Source: Dichetophora obliterata (Eukaryota > Arthropoda > Insecta > Diptera > Sciomyzidae). Taken from it: DNA of 64,000 bases. The notes below the pieces were generated by a model that had not been told where the DNA came from, ran no database searches, and saw nothing but the letters and a program-made list of their open reading frames with translations. Below, piece after piece: positions 21,000 through 29,700 of this stretch (the stretch's first letter is position 1; every line of letters begins with the position of its first letter). The translations under genes and the position numbers were made by a program. The DNA lies in assembly GCA_963920525.1 (NCBI GenBank), contig OY986437.1, forward strand, positions 196,993,511 through 197,057,510. The letters run 5' to 3'.

Positions 21000-21019
21000 C
21001 CAATACAGGCAGTTTTCAG
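21000..21019 (+). promoter_or_regulatory. Dscam1: Candidate exon 6 selector upstream of w10
   Basis: CCAATACAGGCAGTTTTCAG, 52 nt before exon w10. This is a good example of the AGGCAGTTTT half of the recurrent motif. Function is inferred. Confidence 0.5.
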
Positions 21020-21071
21020 CATATTCATTAGGTATCAGTAAAAAACAGTTACTTAATTAAATTTTTTTTAG

Positions 21072-21195
21072 AACCTGTTGGTTCCAAGGCGCCAACATTT
21101 TCAACAGACTCAAATATATTTTCGTATACACGCGCAGTAAATCAAAGCTTTGCATTACTCTGTCAAGCTCAAGCATTTCCCGTGCCCTTAATCAG
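21072..21195 (+). CDS. Dscam1: Dscam1 exon 6 variant w10
   Basis: 124 nt. Opens EPVGSKAPTFSTDSNIFS, ends LLCQAQAFPVPLI plus split Arg. The middle (YTRAVNQSFA) is closest to that of w13 (YIRHVETSFA), suggesting the two arose by a short-range duplication. Acceptor tttag, donor GTAAAT. Confidence 0.95.
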
Positions 21196-21240
21196 GTAAA
21201 TTTCATTCAAAAAGGTTTAGAAATATCAAAGATACATATG

Positions 21241-21260
21241 CCAATATTGAAGCAGTTTCA
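21241..21260 (+). promoter_or_regulatory. Dscam1: Candidate exon 6 selector upstream of w11
   Basis: CCAATATTGAAGCAGTTTCA, 61 nt before exon w11. It keeps CCAAYATT and GCAGTTT, with one substituted block between. Function is inferred. Confidence 0.45.
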
Positions 21261-21321
21261 GTTTTGTACTTATATAAACAAACATCTTATTTTCGCTTTA
21301 AAAAATAACGATATTCCTTAG

Positions 21322-21445
21322 AGCCGGTTGGTGCAAAAGCTCCCACCTTTGCCAGCGTCTCTAAAATAAGCAGCTTGTCTGGTAGAATAATGAGAGATGC
21401 TGTGCTCTTGTGTCAAGCTCAAGCTTTTCCGGTGCCACTAATGCG
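21322..21445 (+). CDS. Dscam1: Dscam1 exon 6 variant w11
   Basis: 124 nt. Opens EPVGAKAPTFASVSKISS, ends LLCQAQAFPVPLM plus split Arg (CG|A). The middle LSGRIMRDAV differs sharply from its neighbours apart from w12, which shares the SK(I/T)SS block. Acceptor ccttag, donor GTAAAA. Confidence 0.95.
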
Positions 21446-21496
21446 GTAAAATCATAAAGCTCTATAAATTTTTATTTTTTTAAAATGTATCTTTCT

Positions 21497-21516
21497 TTAC
21501 ATTCAGGCAGTCTTAA
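21497..21516 (+). promoter_or_regulatory. Dscam1: Candidate exon 6 selector upstream of w12
   Basis: TTACATTCAGGCAGTCTTAA, 65 nt before exon w12. It has the full ACATTCAGGCAGT core and is the best single copy in the window. Function is inferred. Confidence 0.55.
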
Positions 21517-21581
21517 GCTTAATTCAAGCATTTTAAGTTTTTTAATTTGTCTTTTTTCACTTTTTATGCAAATATTCCTAG

Positions 21582-21705
21582 AACCTGTTGGTGCAAAAGC
21601 TCCTACATTTGCCACAGCTTCAAAAACCAGCAGCTTTTTAGAACAACTGGGGAAAGATCTGGTTTTACTTTGTCAAGCTCAAGCATTTCCGGTGCCGGTT
21701 TTTAG
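21582..21705 (+). CDS. Dscam1: Dscam1 exon 6 variant w12
   Basis: 124 nt. Opens EPVGAKAPTFATASKTSS, ends LLCQAQAFPVPVF plus split Arg. It looks like a sister of w11 (ASKTSS against VSKISS). Acceptor cctag, donor GTATAA. The middle FLEQLGKDLV carries more charge than in most variants. Confidence 0.95.
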
Positions 21706-21800
21706 GTATAATTCAGATTTATTTTTGTTTAAAGTACTCTTAAGACAAAGCTTTGTGGGGCAAGCTTTTTTAAAAATTTAAATTTTGTTACGAGATATCC

Positions 21801-21820
21801 TTCCAACATTCACAAAGTCT
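21801..21820 (+). promoter_or_regulatory. Dscam1: Candidate exon 6 selector upstream of w13
   Basis: TTCCAACATTCACAAAGTCT, 47 nt before exon w13. It has the TTCCAACATTCA half of the motif. Function is inferred. Confidence 0.45.
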
Positions 21821-21867
21821 TAAAAGGTATTTAAAATGCAGTTTTATTAATTAATAACTTTCTTTAG

Positions 21868-21991
21868 AACCTGTTGGCACAAAAGCTCCCACCTTCTCCA
21901 CCGATTCAATTATATTCTCTTATATTCGTCATGTTGAGACAAGTTTTGCTTTGCTGTGTCAAGCACAAGCTTTTCCAGTGCCACTGATTAG
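21868..21991 (+). CDS. Dscam1: Dscam1 exon 6 variant w13
   Basis: 124 nt. Opens EPVGTKAPTFSTDSIIFS, ends LLCQAQAFPVPLI plus split Arg. Acceptor tttag, donor GTAAGC. Thr at position 5 is unique in the family. RHVE is shared with w14. Confidence 0.95.
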
Positions 21992-22140
21992 GTAAGCCAC
22001 ATTTTTTTTAGAAAAGCTTTAAAAGCAATCTGTATTTTTAGGCCAAAAATTAGGCACAAAAACACTGCCAACTGGTTCTGAGTAATATATACATATTAAT
22101 TATTTAAACTAATTTTTGTTATTGGAATATTTTAATTTAG

Positions 22141-22264
22141 AGCCCGTTGGTGCTAAGGCCCCAACATTTTCAAGTGATTTCAAAAGCTTTTCCGTTGTGC
22201 GTCATGTTGAGCAAAGCTTTGCGTTGCTGTGTCAGGCTCAAGCTTTTCCAGTGCCTCTTATAAG
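22141..22264 (+). CDS. Dscam1: Dscam1 exon 6 variant w14
   Basis: 124 nt. Opens EPVGAKAPTFSSDFKSFS, ends LLCQAQAFPVPLI plus split Arg. Acceptor atttag. Donor GTAGCA is followed only 49 nt later by the next exon, so direct splicing of w14 to w15 is probably physically hindered. Confidence 0.95.
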
Positions 22265-22313
22265 GTAGCAAATTTTGCATATATCTTAATTTTATTTGTT
22301 TTTGTTTTTTTAG

Positions 22314-22437
22314 AACCTGTTGGCGCAAAAGCTCCGACATTTTCAAGCGATCTTACCAGCCTAGCTTTTAAGCGTCAGCGTGGTGAAAGTTTTGGTCTGC
22401 TCTGCCAGGCTCAAGCCTATCCAGTGCCAATAATTAG
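22314..22437 (+). CDS. Dscam1: Dscam1 exon 6 variant w15
   Basis: 124 nt. Opens EPVGAKAPTFSSDLTSLA, ends LLCQAQAYPVPII plus split Arg. The middle is rich in Arg and Lys (FKRQRGES). Acceptor tttttag, donor GTTTGT (weak). The preceding intron of 49 nt contains no selector-like motif. Confidence 0.94.
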
Positions 22438-22558
22438 GTTTGTTTAGTGTAGTGTTTAAGTTAGCTTAAAAGATCAAGTCAAGTCTTAGAGTTAAGTTGT
22501 GCAGCCGAATTTTCACCTGCAGCGATTTAATATTTTCTTTTCTTTATGTTTCCTGTAG

Positions 22559-22682
22559 AGCCAGTCGGTGCCAAGGCACCCACATTCTCAGGAGAGTCTA
22601 AAAGTTTTACTTTTGTAAAAGAAATCTTACAAAGCTTTGCGCTACTCTGTCAGGCTCAAGCTTTTCCTGTCCCACTTATCAG
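22559..22682 (+). CDS. Dscam1: Dscam1 exon 6 variant w16
   Basis: 124 nt. Opens EPVGAKAPTFSGESKSFT, ends LLCQAQAFPVPLI plus split Arg. Acceptor ctgtag, donor GTTAGT. Separated from w17 by only 52 nt, repeating the tight spacing of the w14-w15 pair. The middle reads FVKEILQS. Confidence 0.95.
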
Positions 22683-22734
22683 GTTAGTTGAGTAAAGCAT
22701 TTTGTAACATTTTTTCTTGATGATTGTTATCTAG

Positions 22735-22858
22735 AACCTGTAGGCTTTAAGGCGCCTACATTTTCAAATGATGCCCGAAGTTCGACATATCAACGTAGTG
22801 TTAGTCAAAGCTTTGCTTTGCTCTGTCAAGCTCAAGCCTATCCAGTGCCTCTCATAAG
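22735..22858 (+). CDS. Dscam1: Dscam1 exon 6 variant w17
   Basis: 124 nt. Opens EPVGFKAPTFSNDARSST, ends LLCQAQAYPVPLI plus split Arg. Phe at position 5 is unusual. Acceptor tctag, donor GTGTGG (weak). Last member of the EPVG.KAPT family. Confidence 0.95.
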
Positions 22859-22916
22859 GTGTGGTTTATGTAATTAAAGTCATCTTTTTTTATCATGTGA
22901 GGTCCTTCCCCGATAA

Positions 22917-22934
22917 ACTTCAGGCAGTTGTGTC
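22917..22934 (+). promoter_or_regulatory. Dscam1: Candidate exon 6 selector upstream of w18
   Basis: ACTTCAGGCAGTTGTGTC, 59 nt before exon w18. It has the TTCAGGCAGTT core. Function is inferred. Confidence 0.5.
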
Positions 22935-22993
22935 ATAAGATCTTTTTATCTCCCCCCCCCCTTTTTATATATTGTAACTTTTTCTGTTTCTAG

Positions 22994-23114
22994 AGCCTGT
23001 TGGTAGTGTTGCTCCCAAAATATCTGGTGGTCGCTTGCAAGAGCTGACAACAGCTGCTTCTCAAAGTTTAGCTTTGCTGTGTTTGGGCCAATCTTTTCCA
23101 ATGCCAGCATTTAG
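22994..23114 (+). CDS. Dscam1: Dscam1 exon 6 variant w18
   Basis: 121 nt. Opens EPVGSVAPKISGGRLQEL, ends LLCLGQSFPMPAF plus split Arg. CLGQ..PMP replaces CQAQ..PVP, a signature shared only with w19. Acceptor tctag, donor GTAAAC. Confidence 0.95.
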
Positions 23115-23157
23115 GTAAACATAAATTTTTAAGAGACCCTGCGAACTGAAAGAAAAA

Positions 23158-23175
23158 TATTTCCAACATTTTATA
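23158..23175 (+). promoter_or_regulatory. Dscam1: Candidate exon 6 selector upstream of w19
   Basis: TATTTCCAACATTTTATA, 105 nt before exon w19. It has the TTCCAACATT half only. Function is inferred. Confidence 0.35.
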
Positions 23176-23280
23176 AACCAACTTGACCAATTGCATGACC
23201 CTAACCCAATATTCTGCTTTCACTTTTACTGTAAAAATAAATATGTTTGTTCAAGTCAGTTGTATGTCCTTCTTTTTTAG

Positions 23281-23401
23281 AACCAGTGGGTAGTGTTGCA
23301 CCCACTATTTCCGGGGATCGTCTTCAAGAACTGACACTGGCTGCAGCGAAAGACTTTGCTATTCTTTGTCTAGGTCAAGCATATCCTATGCCAGTTTTTA
23401 G
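23281..23401 (+). CDS. Dscam1: Dscam1 exon 6 variant w19 (last of the cluster)
   Basis: 121 nt. Opens EPVGSVAPTISGDRLQEL, ends ILCLGQAYPMPVF plus split Arg. Acceptor tttttag, donor GTAAAC. Sister of w18, with SG.RLQELT in common. Its position as the last variant before exon 7 is clear, since the following 3.7 kb hold no other exon-like sequence. Confidence 0.95.
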
Positions 23402-24239
23402 GTAAACAGCATCTGATATAAAAAAGTATTTTTATGTCAACTTTTTTATTTGAGCTCTGAAATCTCTGAAAACCTATCGACATATTTACTAAAAAAATCT
23501 TACTTGCATATTTTTAAGGCTTATAAAAGTTTTAAACCAATCCTTAGCACAAATAGGTTTTAAGATTTTCTTTACAAAATTTTTGACATTGTCAGATTAA
23601 AAACTTTTTACCGCAAAGTTTTTTGTGCATTATCTTTTACTCAGATAGCTATTAAAATGTTTACCTTAATCATTACCTCTGAAGGTAGTCTCTTCAAGAT
23701 CGTTAAAAATGTGACACTTCGTAGATGTTGTCAGCAACTTTTTTTCTATGTGTTACTATGGACATTTTTCGTATGTTCTGAGGATCTGATACATCCTCAA
23801 TATCACACTTTCCACTATTCCTGGAGACTGTCTAATTAAGTTAAAGCTGTGTCGATACGTAATAAATTTTTCGGTAGTTCAAATTCTTATAAAACCCATG
23901 TTTGGTGATGTCAGATTTTTTGATGCAGAACTTTTTTTTAATAAGTGTTCTTCACGGATAATTCCATTCATAATTATTAATGGGCCAATGCATAGAAAAT
24001 ATGTCCTTTCTACTCAGATATTCCAGCCTTTTTTTGTTCTTTGAGCACTCGACTCTAAGTAATATTTAGTAAGTTTTATTTTTTTAAAGAAGCTTAAAGC
24101 TCTCTAACACCGCTGTTGTAAACCCTCGATTCTAAACATATATCTCGATTTAAATTTTCTCTTACACTTTTCTAAAAGTTATTGGTGCAAACCCTTTTTT
24201 ATTCACGAGTTCACCCCGTAAACCCGTCTCTACACCATT

Positions 24240-24828
24240 TCCAATTATTATTCAGAAAAGATCAATTGATATTCAGAAATTCCATTTAAAACTCAGAGAA
24301 GATCAATTGAAATTCAGAAGACATCAATTAAATTTAAAGAAAGATAAACTAAAATTAAAAAAGACCAATTGAAATTAAAAAAAGTAATTTAAATGCATAA
24401 GAGATGCAAAAAAAATCAATTAAAATTTAAAATGGATTAATTAAAATTCAAAATTATATTTGAAATTAAAAAAACATCAAGTAAAATTTAACAAAGAGTC
24501 ATTGAAATTCATAACATATCAATTGAAATTCAGAACAGATTAATTGAAATTGCGAACTCTATTTGAAATTCAGAATTATATCTAAAATTCAGAATAGATT
24601 AATTTCAGAAAAGATCAATTAAATGTAAGAAAGGATTAGTTGAAATTAGAAATAGTAATTGAAATTCAGAAATTATTAATTGAAATTCATAAAAACTAAA
24701 CTGAAATTAAGAATGGATCAATTGAAAATCCAAAATTCTATTTGAAATTCAGATTTACGTTTAAAATTCAGAATAGTTCGATTGAAAGTAAAAAATTTTA
24801 ATCTGAAATTAAAAAAGTTTAATTGAAA
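24240..24828 (+). repeat. Left arm of foldback-like structure: short GAAATTCAGAA repeats
   Basis: Roughly 20-35-bp irregular repeats of the type AGATCAATTGAAATTCAGAA are repeated some twenty times with much divergence. The same units reappear reverse-complemented at 25797-26050, on the other side of the hexamer array. Confidence 0.7.
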
Positions 24829-25756
24829 TTACCATTACCGTTACCGGTTATAACCATAACCATAACCATAGCCATAACCATAACCATTACCATAACCATA
24901 GCCATAGCCATAACCATAATCATAACCATAACCATAACCATAGCCATACCCATAACAATAACCATAACCATAACCATAGCCATAACTATAACCATAACCA
25001 TTACCATAGCCATAACCATAACCATAACCATAACCATAACCATAGCCATAACCATAACCATAACCATAACCATAGCCATAACCATAACCATAACCATAAC
25101 CATAACCATAACCATAACCATAACCATAACCATAACCATAACCATAACCATAACCATAACCATAACCATAACCATAACCATAACCATAACCATAACCGTA
25201 ACCATAACCATAACCATAACCATAACCATAACCATAACCATAACCATAACCATAACCATAACCATAACCATAACCATAACCATAACCATAACCATAACCA
25301 TAACCATAACCATAACCATAACCATAACCATAACCATAACCATAACCATAATCATAATCATAACCATAACTATAACCATAACCATAAATATAACCATAAC
25401 CATAACCATAACCATAACCATAACCTTAACCATAACCATAACCATAACCATAACCATAACCATAACTATAACCATAACCATAACCATAACCATAACCATA
25501 ACCATAACCATAACCATAACGATAACCATAACCATGACCATAACCATAACCATAACCATAACCATAACCATAAACCTTACCATTACCATAACCATAACCA
25601 TAACCGTAACCATAACCATAACCATAACCATAACCATAACCATAACCATAACCATAACCATAACCATAAGCATAAGCATAAGCATAAGCATAAGCATAAG
25701 CATAAGCATAAGCATAAGCATAAGCATAAGCATAAGCATAAAGGTTACCGGTACCA
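24829..25756. repeat. CCATAA hexanucleotide array (about 0.9 kb)
   Basis: A nearly pure (CCATAA)n array with scattered variants (GCCATA, CATTAC, CCGTAA). It turns into a homogeneous (GCATAA)n block of about a dozen units at 25670-25740. Short CCGTTACCGGTTA and AGGTTACCGGTACC sequences bound it. It reads as long Ile-Thr or Met-Val dipeptide ORFs on the two strands, an artefact of the hexamer. Confidence 0.95.
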
Positions 25757-25796
25757 TTACTTTTACCATTCCCATTACCAGGGTGTAAGGTAAATT

Positions 25797-26050
25797 AAAT
25801 TTTTTGAACATTAATAAAATTTTTATGAATTTCAATTGATATGTTCTGAGTTTTAATTTATATATACTGAATTTCGAATTGAGTTCGGAATTTCAATTCA
25901 TCTATTATGAATTTTAGTTAATATTTTTTGTATTTAAATTGTCTTTTTCTGAATTTAAAATAATTTTTCTGAATTTCAGTTGATCTTTTCTGGCATTGAA
26001 ATCGAATTTCTAAATTTTTATTGATCTATTCTGAATTAAAATTTGAGATT
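25797..26050 (-). repeat. Right arm of foldback-like structure
   Basis: Repeats such as TTCTGAATTTCAATTGAT and GAATTTCAGTTGATCTTTTC are the reverse complement of the units in the left arm. The whole (arm, hexamer array, arm) spans 1.8 kb and has the architecture of foldback-type elements, whose long inverted ends consist of short tandem repeats. Confidence 0.65.
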
Positions 26051-27135
26051 CGAAATGGTATAAGCTGTCCCAAAGACAATCATTAGATATTAATCATTAT
26101 TGAGATTATCTGCAGAGCTTGACTTTTTAGCAAGAGATAAGATATATTACTGCACGACGACTGATATAAAAAGCTTTTTTGTACTTTACGACTAACCTCA
26201 GACCTGACTTTTTAAATTAAGAATTTGCGGACAAAGCTGTGAAAATTTGTTTTGATAGATCTACCTTCTACACCTACCTTTTTTCAACCATTCTTCTTGG
26301 GCATATTGTTTTATGACAACTTTAAAGCTCAACTTTTTTAGGGTACACAATTTTTATATCCTTAATGTTTTTCTTAATGTTATTATTACTTTTCGCAAAT
26401 ATCTTTAGAACTGTAACTGTTTGAAGCTGCATTGCTTTTAGTCGTTGGGTTTCTGAAGAACACAATTTTAAGATTATCTCTAGTGACAGATAGTGATTTT
26501 GTATAAACTCTAAATCTTTCAGCATATTTCCTTAAACACTTGTTCTGAGACACCAACTTTTTCAGGTAGAATTTCATATTCCTTAATTCTTTTATAATAT
26601 TCCTCTTCAGAAATATTTCTTTATATAGCAGGTGACTTTTTTAAGCTGTTCTTTATTAAATCTTTAGCTCCCCTTCCCAAAAATCCATAGTTAGCTGAAG
26701 CTCCTGCCCTCGGTAAAGTTTTTGTTGCCTAACGTAAGAGTAAAAGTTTAGAGATAGCTAGCTAGGAAATTACAGGAAGGATAGGGAAACTTTAAAATTC
26801 AAGAGAAAAGTCAAAATGAGTCAATGAAATGCAAAATTTTTTATCAAAACAAAACAACACAAAGATTTATTTTACTACTAAGTAAGGTAAGTTGTACAAG
26901 TCTGCCTTTAAAGCCATTAAAACAGGTAAGCATTTTATCCACAACTTAGAGGTTTTTGTGTTGTATCTAGTAGCTAAGTTAAACTGCACTTCATTCTCGC
27001 TATAAATGCATTCAGTGTTTCATCGCTTTTATGCTTGATCACACAACGCCACAACGCATTTCATTCACTCATTCGGATTGGACTCGAAAATTTAAACAAA
27101 AATCTTGACAAATTTTTATATCCTACTCTTTGCAG

Positions 27136-27980
27136 ATGGTACAAATTCATCGAAGGTTCAACACGCAAACAAGCAGTTGTACTGAATGAGCGCGTCAAAC
27201 AAGTTTCGGGCACTCTAATCATCAAGGATGCTGTTGTTGAGGACTCCGGCAAATATCTTTGTGTTGTCAACAATTCCGTTGGCGGCGAAAGCGTTGAAAC
27301 TGTGTTAACTGTTACCGCACCACTGTCAGCCAAAATTGATCCACCCACACAAACCGTCGATTTTGGACGTCCCGCTGTTTTTACCTGTCAATATACCGGA
27401 AATCCCATCAAGACTGTTAGCTGGTTGAAGGATGGTAAGTCGATAGGCCACAGTGATCCTGTACTACGCATTGAGTCGGTTAAGAAGGAAGATAAGGGCA
27501 TGTATCAGTGTTTCGTACGCAACGATCAGGAATCTGCCGAAGCTAGCGCTGAGCTCAAACTGGGCGGTCGTTTCGATCCACCCGTGATACGTCAAGCGTT
27601 CCAAGAGGAGACCATGGAACCTGGACCAAGTGTATTTCTGAAGTGTGTCGCCGGTGGCAATCCAACACCTGAAATCTCCTGGGAACTCGATGGCAAGAAA
27701 ATTGCAAACAACGATCGTTATCAAGTTGGACAGTATGTGACCGTGAATGGCGATGTTGTTTCCTATCTGAATATAACCTCCGTACATGCCAACGATGGTG
27801 GTCTTTACAAGTGTTTGGCCAAGAGTAAAGTTGGTACCGCAGAACACTCGGCCAAGTTAAATGTCTACGGTTTGCCCTACATACGCCAGATGGAGAAGAA
27901 AGCAATTGTGGCGGGAGAGAATTTATTTGTGACATGTCCAGTTGCAGGCTATCCAATTGACTCCATTGTTTGGGAACGCG
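27136..27980 (+). CDS. Dscam1: Dscam1 constant exon 7 (Ig3 C-half, Ig4, Ig5, start of Ig6)
   Basis: 845 nt: 1 base completing the split Arg, 281 codons, then 1 base of a split Asp codon. It begins W-YKFIEGSTRKQ with the rest of Ig3 (partner Cys in YLCVVN). Ig4 follows from about LSAKIDPP (FTCQY, SWLKDG, YQCFV) and Ig5 from FDPPVIRQ (LKCVAG, ISWELDG, YKCLA). Ig6 then starts LPYIRQM (VTCPVAGYP, IVWER). One NIT sequon is present in Ig5. Acceptor tttgcag, donor GTAAGT, both strong, unlike the variable exons. The protein is almost unchanged from the Drosophila family sequence, which is what identifies the gene. All exon 6 variants join here. Confidence 0.98.
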
Positions 27981-28050
27981 GTAAGTACCCACCGACAACT
28001 TGAGAAGGTCATATGGTATGTCAAATATTTTTCTTGTGTTTCACTTTTAG

Positions 28051-28212
28051 ACAACCGTCCTTTACCCATTAACCGCAAGCAAAAGGTTTTTCCCAATGGC
28101 ACTCTAATCATTGAAAATGTCGAACGTAGCTCAGATCAGGCAACGTACACTTGTGTCGCCAAGAATGTTGAAGGCTATTCCGCACGTGGTTCACTCGAAG
28201 TACAAGTCATGG
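28051..28212 (+). CDS. Dscam1: Dscam1 constant exon 8 (rest of Ig6)
   Basis: 162 nt. After two bases that complete Asp it encodes 53 codons beginning NRPLPINRKQKVFPNGTL and ending SLEVQVM, plus one G that starts the first codon of exon 9. The second Cys of Ig6 is in ATYTCVAKN; NGT is a glycosylation sequon. Acceptor ttttag, donor GTAAGT. The 70-nt intron before it is short and constitutive. Confidence 0.98.
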
Positions 28213-28319
28213 GTAAGTTTCCAAGTTATTAACAAAAATGGGCGGTACTTTCTGTAATACTAAGAAAAAATGGAAAATACCGTGCATTTTCATATAAAAA
28301 ATTGTCCGTCCGAGCTTAT

Positions 28320-28353
28320 TTGGGTACCAACTCCAATTTCGAAGAGTACCCAA
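28320..28353 (+). promoter_or_regulatory. Dscam1: Hairpin in the exon 8 to exon 9 intron
   Basis: TTGGGTAC at 28320-28327 and GTACCCAA at 28346-28353 form a perfect 8-bp stem with an 18-nt loop. The surrounding 28300-28460 is less AT-rich than other introns here, which suggests constraint. A role in cluster control is inferred from location. Confidence 0.4.
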
Positions 28354-28419
28354 AACCATGATGCCATCAGAAGTTCACCGAAAGTCAGCGTTTATTGAGA
28401 TCTTAGCGTGTCTTAATGT

Positions 28420-28429
28420 AATTCAGCGG
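28420..28429 (+). promoter_or_regulatory. Dscam1: Candidate 5' docking element for exon 9 cluster motifs
   Basis: AATTCAGCGG lies 68 nt upstream of the first exon 9 variant and is the reverse complement of CCGCTGAATT. The introns of the cluster contain about 40 same-strand copies of GCTGAAT, often as GCTGAATT or CGCTGAAT. Pairing would be 7-9 bp, so this alone is weak. It is an inference, not a known element. Confidence 0.3.
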
Positions 28430-28496
28430 AGTTCTGACAAAGTCAACGTAGGTTCTGCGACTTTTTTCTAAATTTTTTCGCCCCAAACATTACTAG

Positions 28497-28799
28497 TGCC
28501 TCCACAAATTGTTCCCTTTGACTTTGGCGAGGATATAGTCAATATGCACGACATGGTTTCGGCTACATGTACCGTGAATAAAGGCGATACACCGTTGGAA
28601 CTGTACTGGACAACAGCTCCACAACCAAACTCCGGACGTAAACTGATGACCAATGATGGCATTTTAATAACGAAGACAACTCAACGCATCAGCATGCTGA
28701 GCATAGAATCGGTACATGCGCGTCATCGGGCCAATTATACTTGCGTAGCCCGAAATGCCGCCGGTGTAGCTTTTCACACGGCCGAATTGTGTGTAAATG
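28497..28799 (+). CDS. Dscam1: Dscam1 exon 9 variant v1 (whole Ig7 domain)
   Basis: 303 nt, the longest exon 9 variant. The peptide starts VPPQIVPFDFGEDIVN and ends AELCVN, with G left for the next codon. Ig cysteines are in SATCTV and YTCVA; the core Trp is in LYWTT. It has four extra residues in the C-D region (TAPQPNSGRK) and an unpaired Cys near the end (ELCVN) not seen in the others. NYT sequon before the last Ig Cys. Acceptor ctag, donor GTGCGA. Confidence 0.95.
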
Positions 28800-28921
28800 G
28801 TGCGAAATGATTCGTTAGATCTGAAATATAGCTGATCTGTTTCCTATTTTCTTTTAGTAGTCTTTCTTTATTTTAACCCACCGTAAATAACCACCACCAT
28901 CCACTTCTGTATCTCTGCTAG

Positions 28922-29209
28922 TGTTGGCTCAGATTCTGCCCTTCGACTTCGGTGAGGCAAGCATCAATGAACTTGATATGGTCTCTGCTGTTTGTACGGT
29001 AAACAAGGGAGATCTACCAATCGATGTAATATGGACCAAAAATGGGGGCAAAGTCTATACCAATGATGGGCTGGTGGTGACCAGAACTAATCAACGCATG
29101 AGTGTGCTTAGCATAGAATCGGTGCGTGCCAGACATGCCGGCAACTATACATGTGTGGCCACCAACAATGGTGGTGTCACCAAGCAATCGGCCATGTTGG
29201 CTGTTAATG
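28922..29209 (+). CDS. Dscam1: Dscam1 exon 9 variant v2
   Basis: 288 nt. Starts VLAQILPFDFGEASINEL, ends AMLAVN. First of four very similar exons (v2-v5) sharing NELDMVS, CTVNKGDLP, WTKNGG and RARH.GN. The Ala after VL is unique, the others having P. NYT sequon. Donor GTTATT, and an in-frame stop follows at once in the intron (GGTTATTAA). Confidence 0.96.
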
Positions 29210-29321
29210 GTTATTAAAAGCACTACCAAATCTTTAAAGATTCTCTTTTTGCAATAGCTATTTCTTTTTTAATTATAGTTATAACCTTAATCCTCTTCCT
29301 TCCTTCTTCGGTTTCTTTAAG

Positions 29322-29609
29322 TGCTGCCCCAAATTGTTCCTTTCGACTTTGGTGTCGAAAGTGTGAACGAACTAGATATGGTCTCTGCTTCGTGCACCGT
29401 TAACAAAGGTGATCTACCCGTGGATATTGTCTGGACAAAGAATGGCGGTCATGTCTATACAAGTGATGGTTTGGTCGTGACCAAAACGAGCCAACGCATG
29501 AGCGTGCTTAGCATAGAGTCTGTGCGTGCTCGACACTCCGGCAACTATACCTGTGTGGCCACCAATAGTGGTGGTGTCACGAAACAATCGGCGCTACTAG
29601 CTGTCAACG
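29322..29609 (+). CDS. Dscam1: Dscam1 exon 9 variant v3
   Basis: 288 nt. Starts VLPQIVPFDFGVESVNEL, ends ALLAVN. It differs from v2 mainly in HVYTSDG and KTSQRM. Acceptor is TTTAAG rather than CAG; donor GTTCAA. NYT sequon retained. Confidence 0.96.
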
Positions 29610-29700
29610 GTTCAATCAAAGTTTTTTCTCTAATGTTACTTAAAATATTTTAATTTTTGATTTTATTTTTTACAAATTTCCCTCACCCAAATTTTCCAAG

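Larger units (their letters stand above)
23402..27135. other. Dscam1: Intron from the exon 6 cluster to exon 7 (3.7 kb)
   Basis: Contains about 0.8 kb of AT-rich unique sequence, then the foldback-like structure at 24240-26050 built around the hexamer array, then about 1 kb of unique sequence. The acceptor of exon 7 is TTTGCAG. Nothing else was recognised. Confidence 0.7.

Noticed and set aside
24819..25835. Long ORFs of 321 and 338 codons on both strands
   Set aside because: They are the hexamer array read as endless Ile-Thr or Met-Val dipeptides; no start context, no domain, same on both strands.
27464..27998. Minus-strand ORFs of 127 and 147 codons opposite exon 7
   Set aside because: Shadows of the conserved Dscam1 coding exon; no recognisable protein and no codon or domain evidence.
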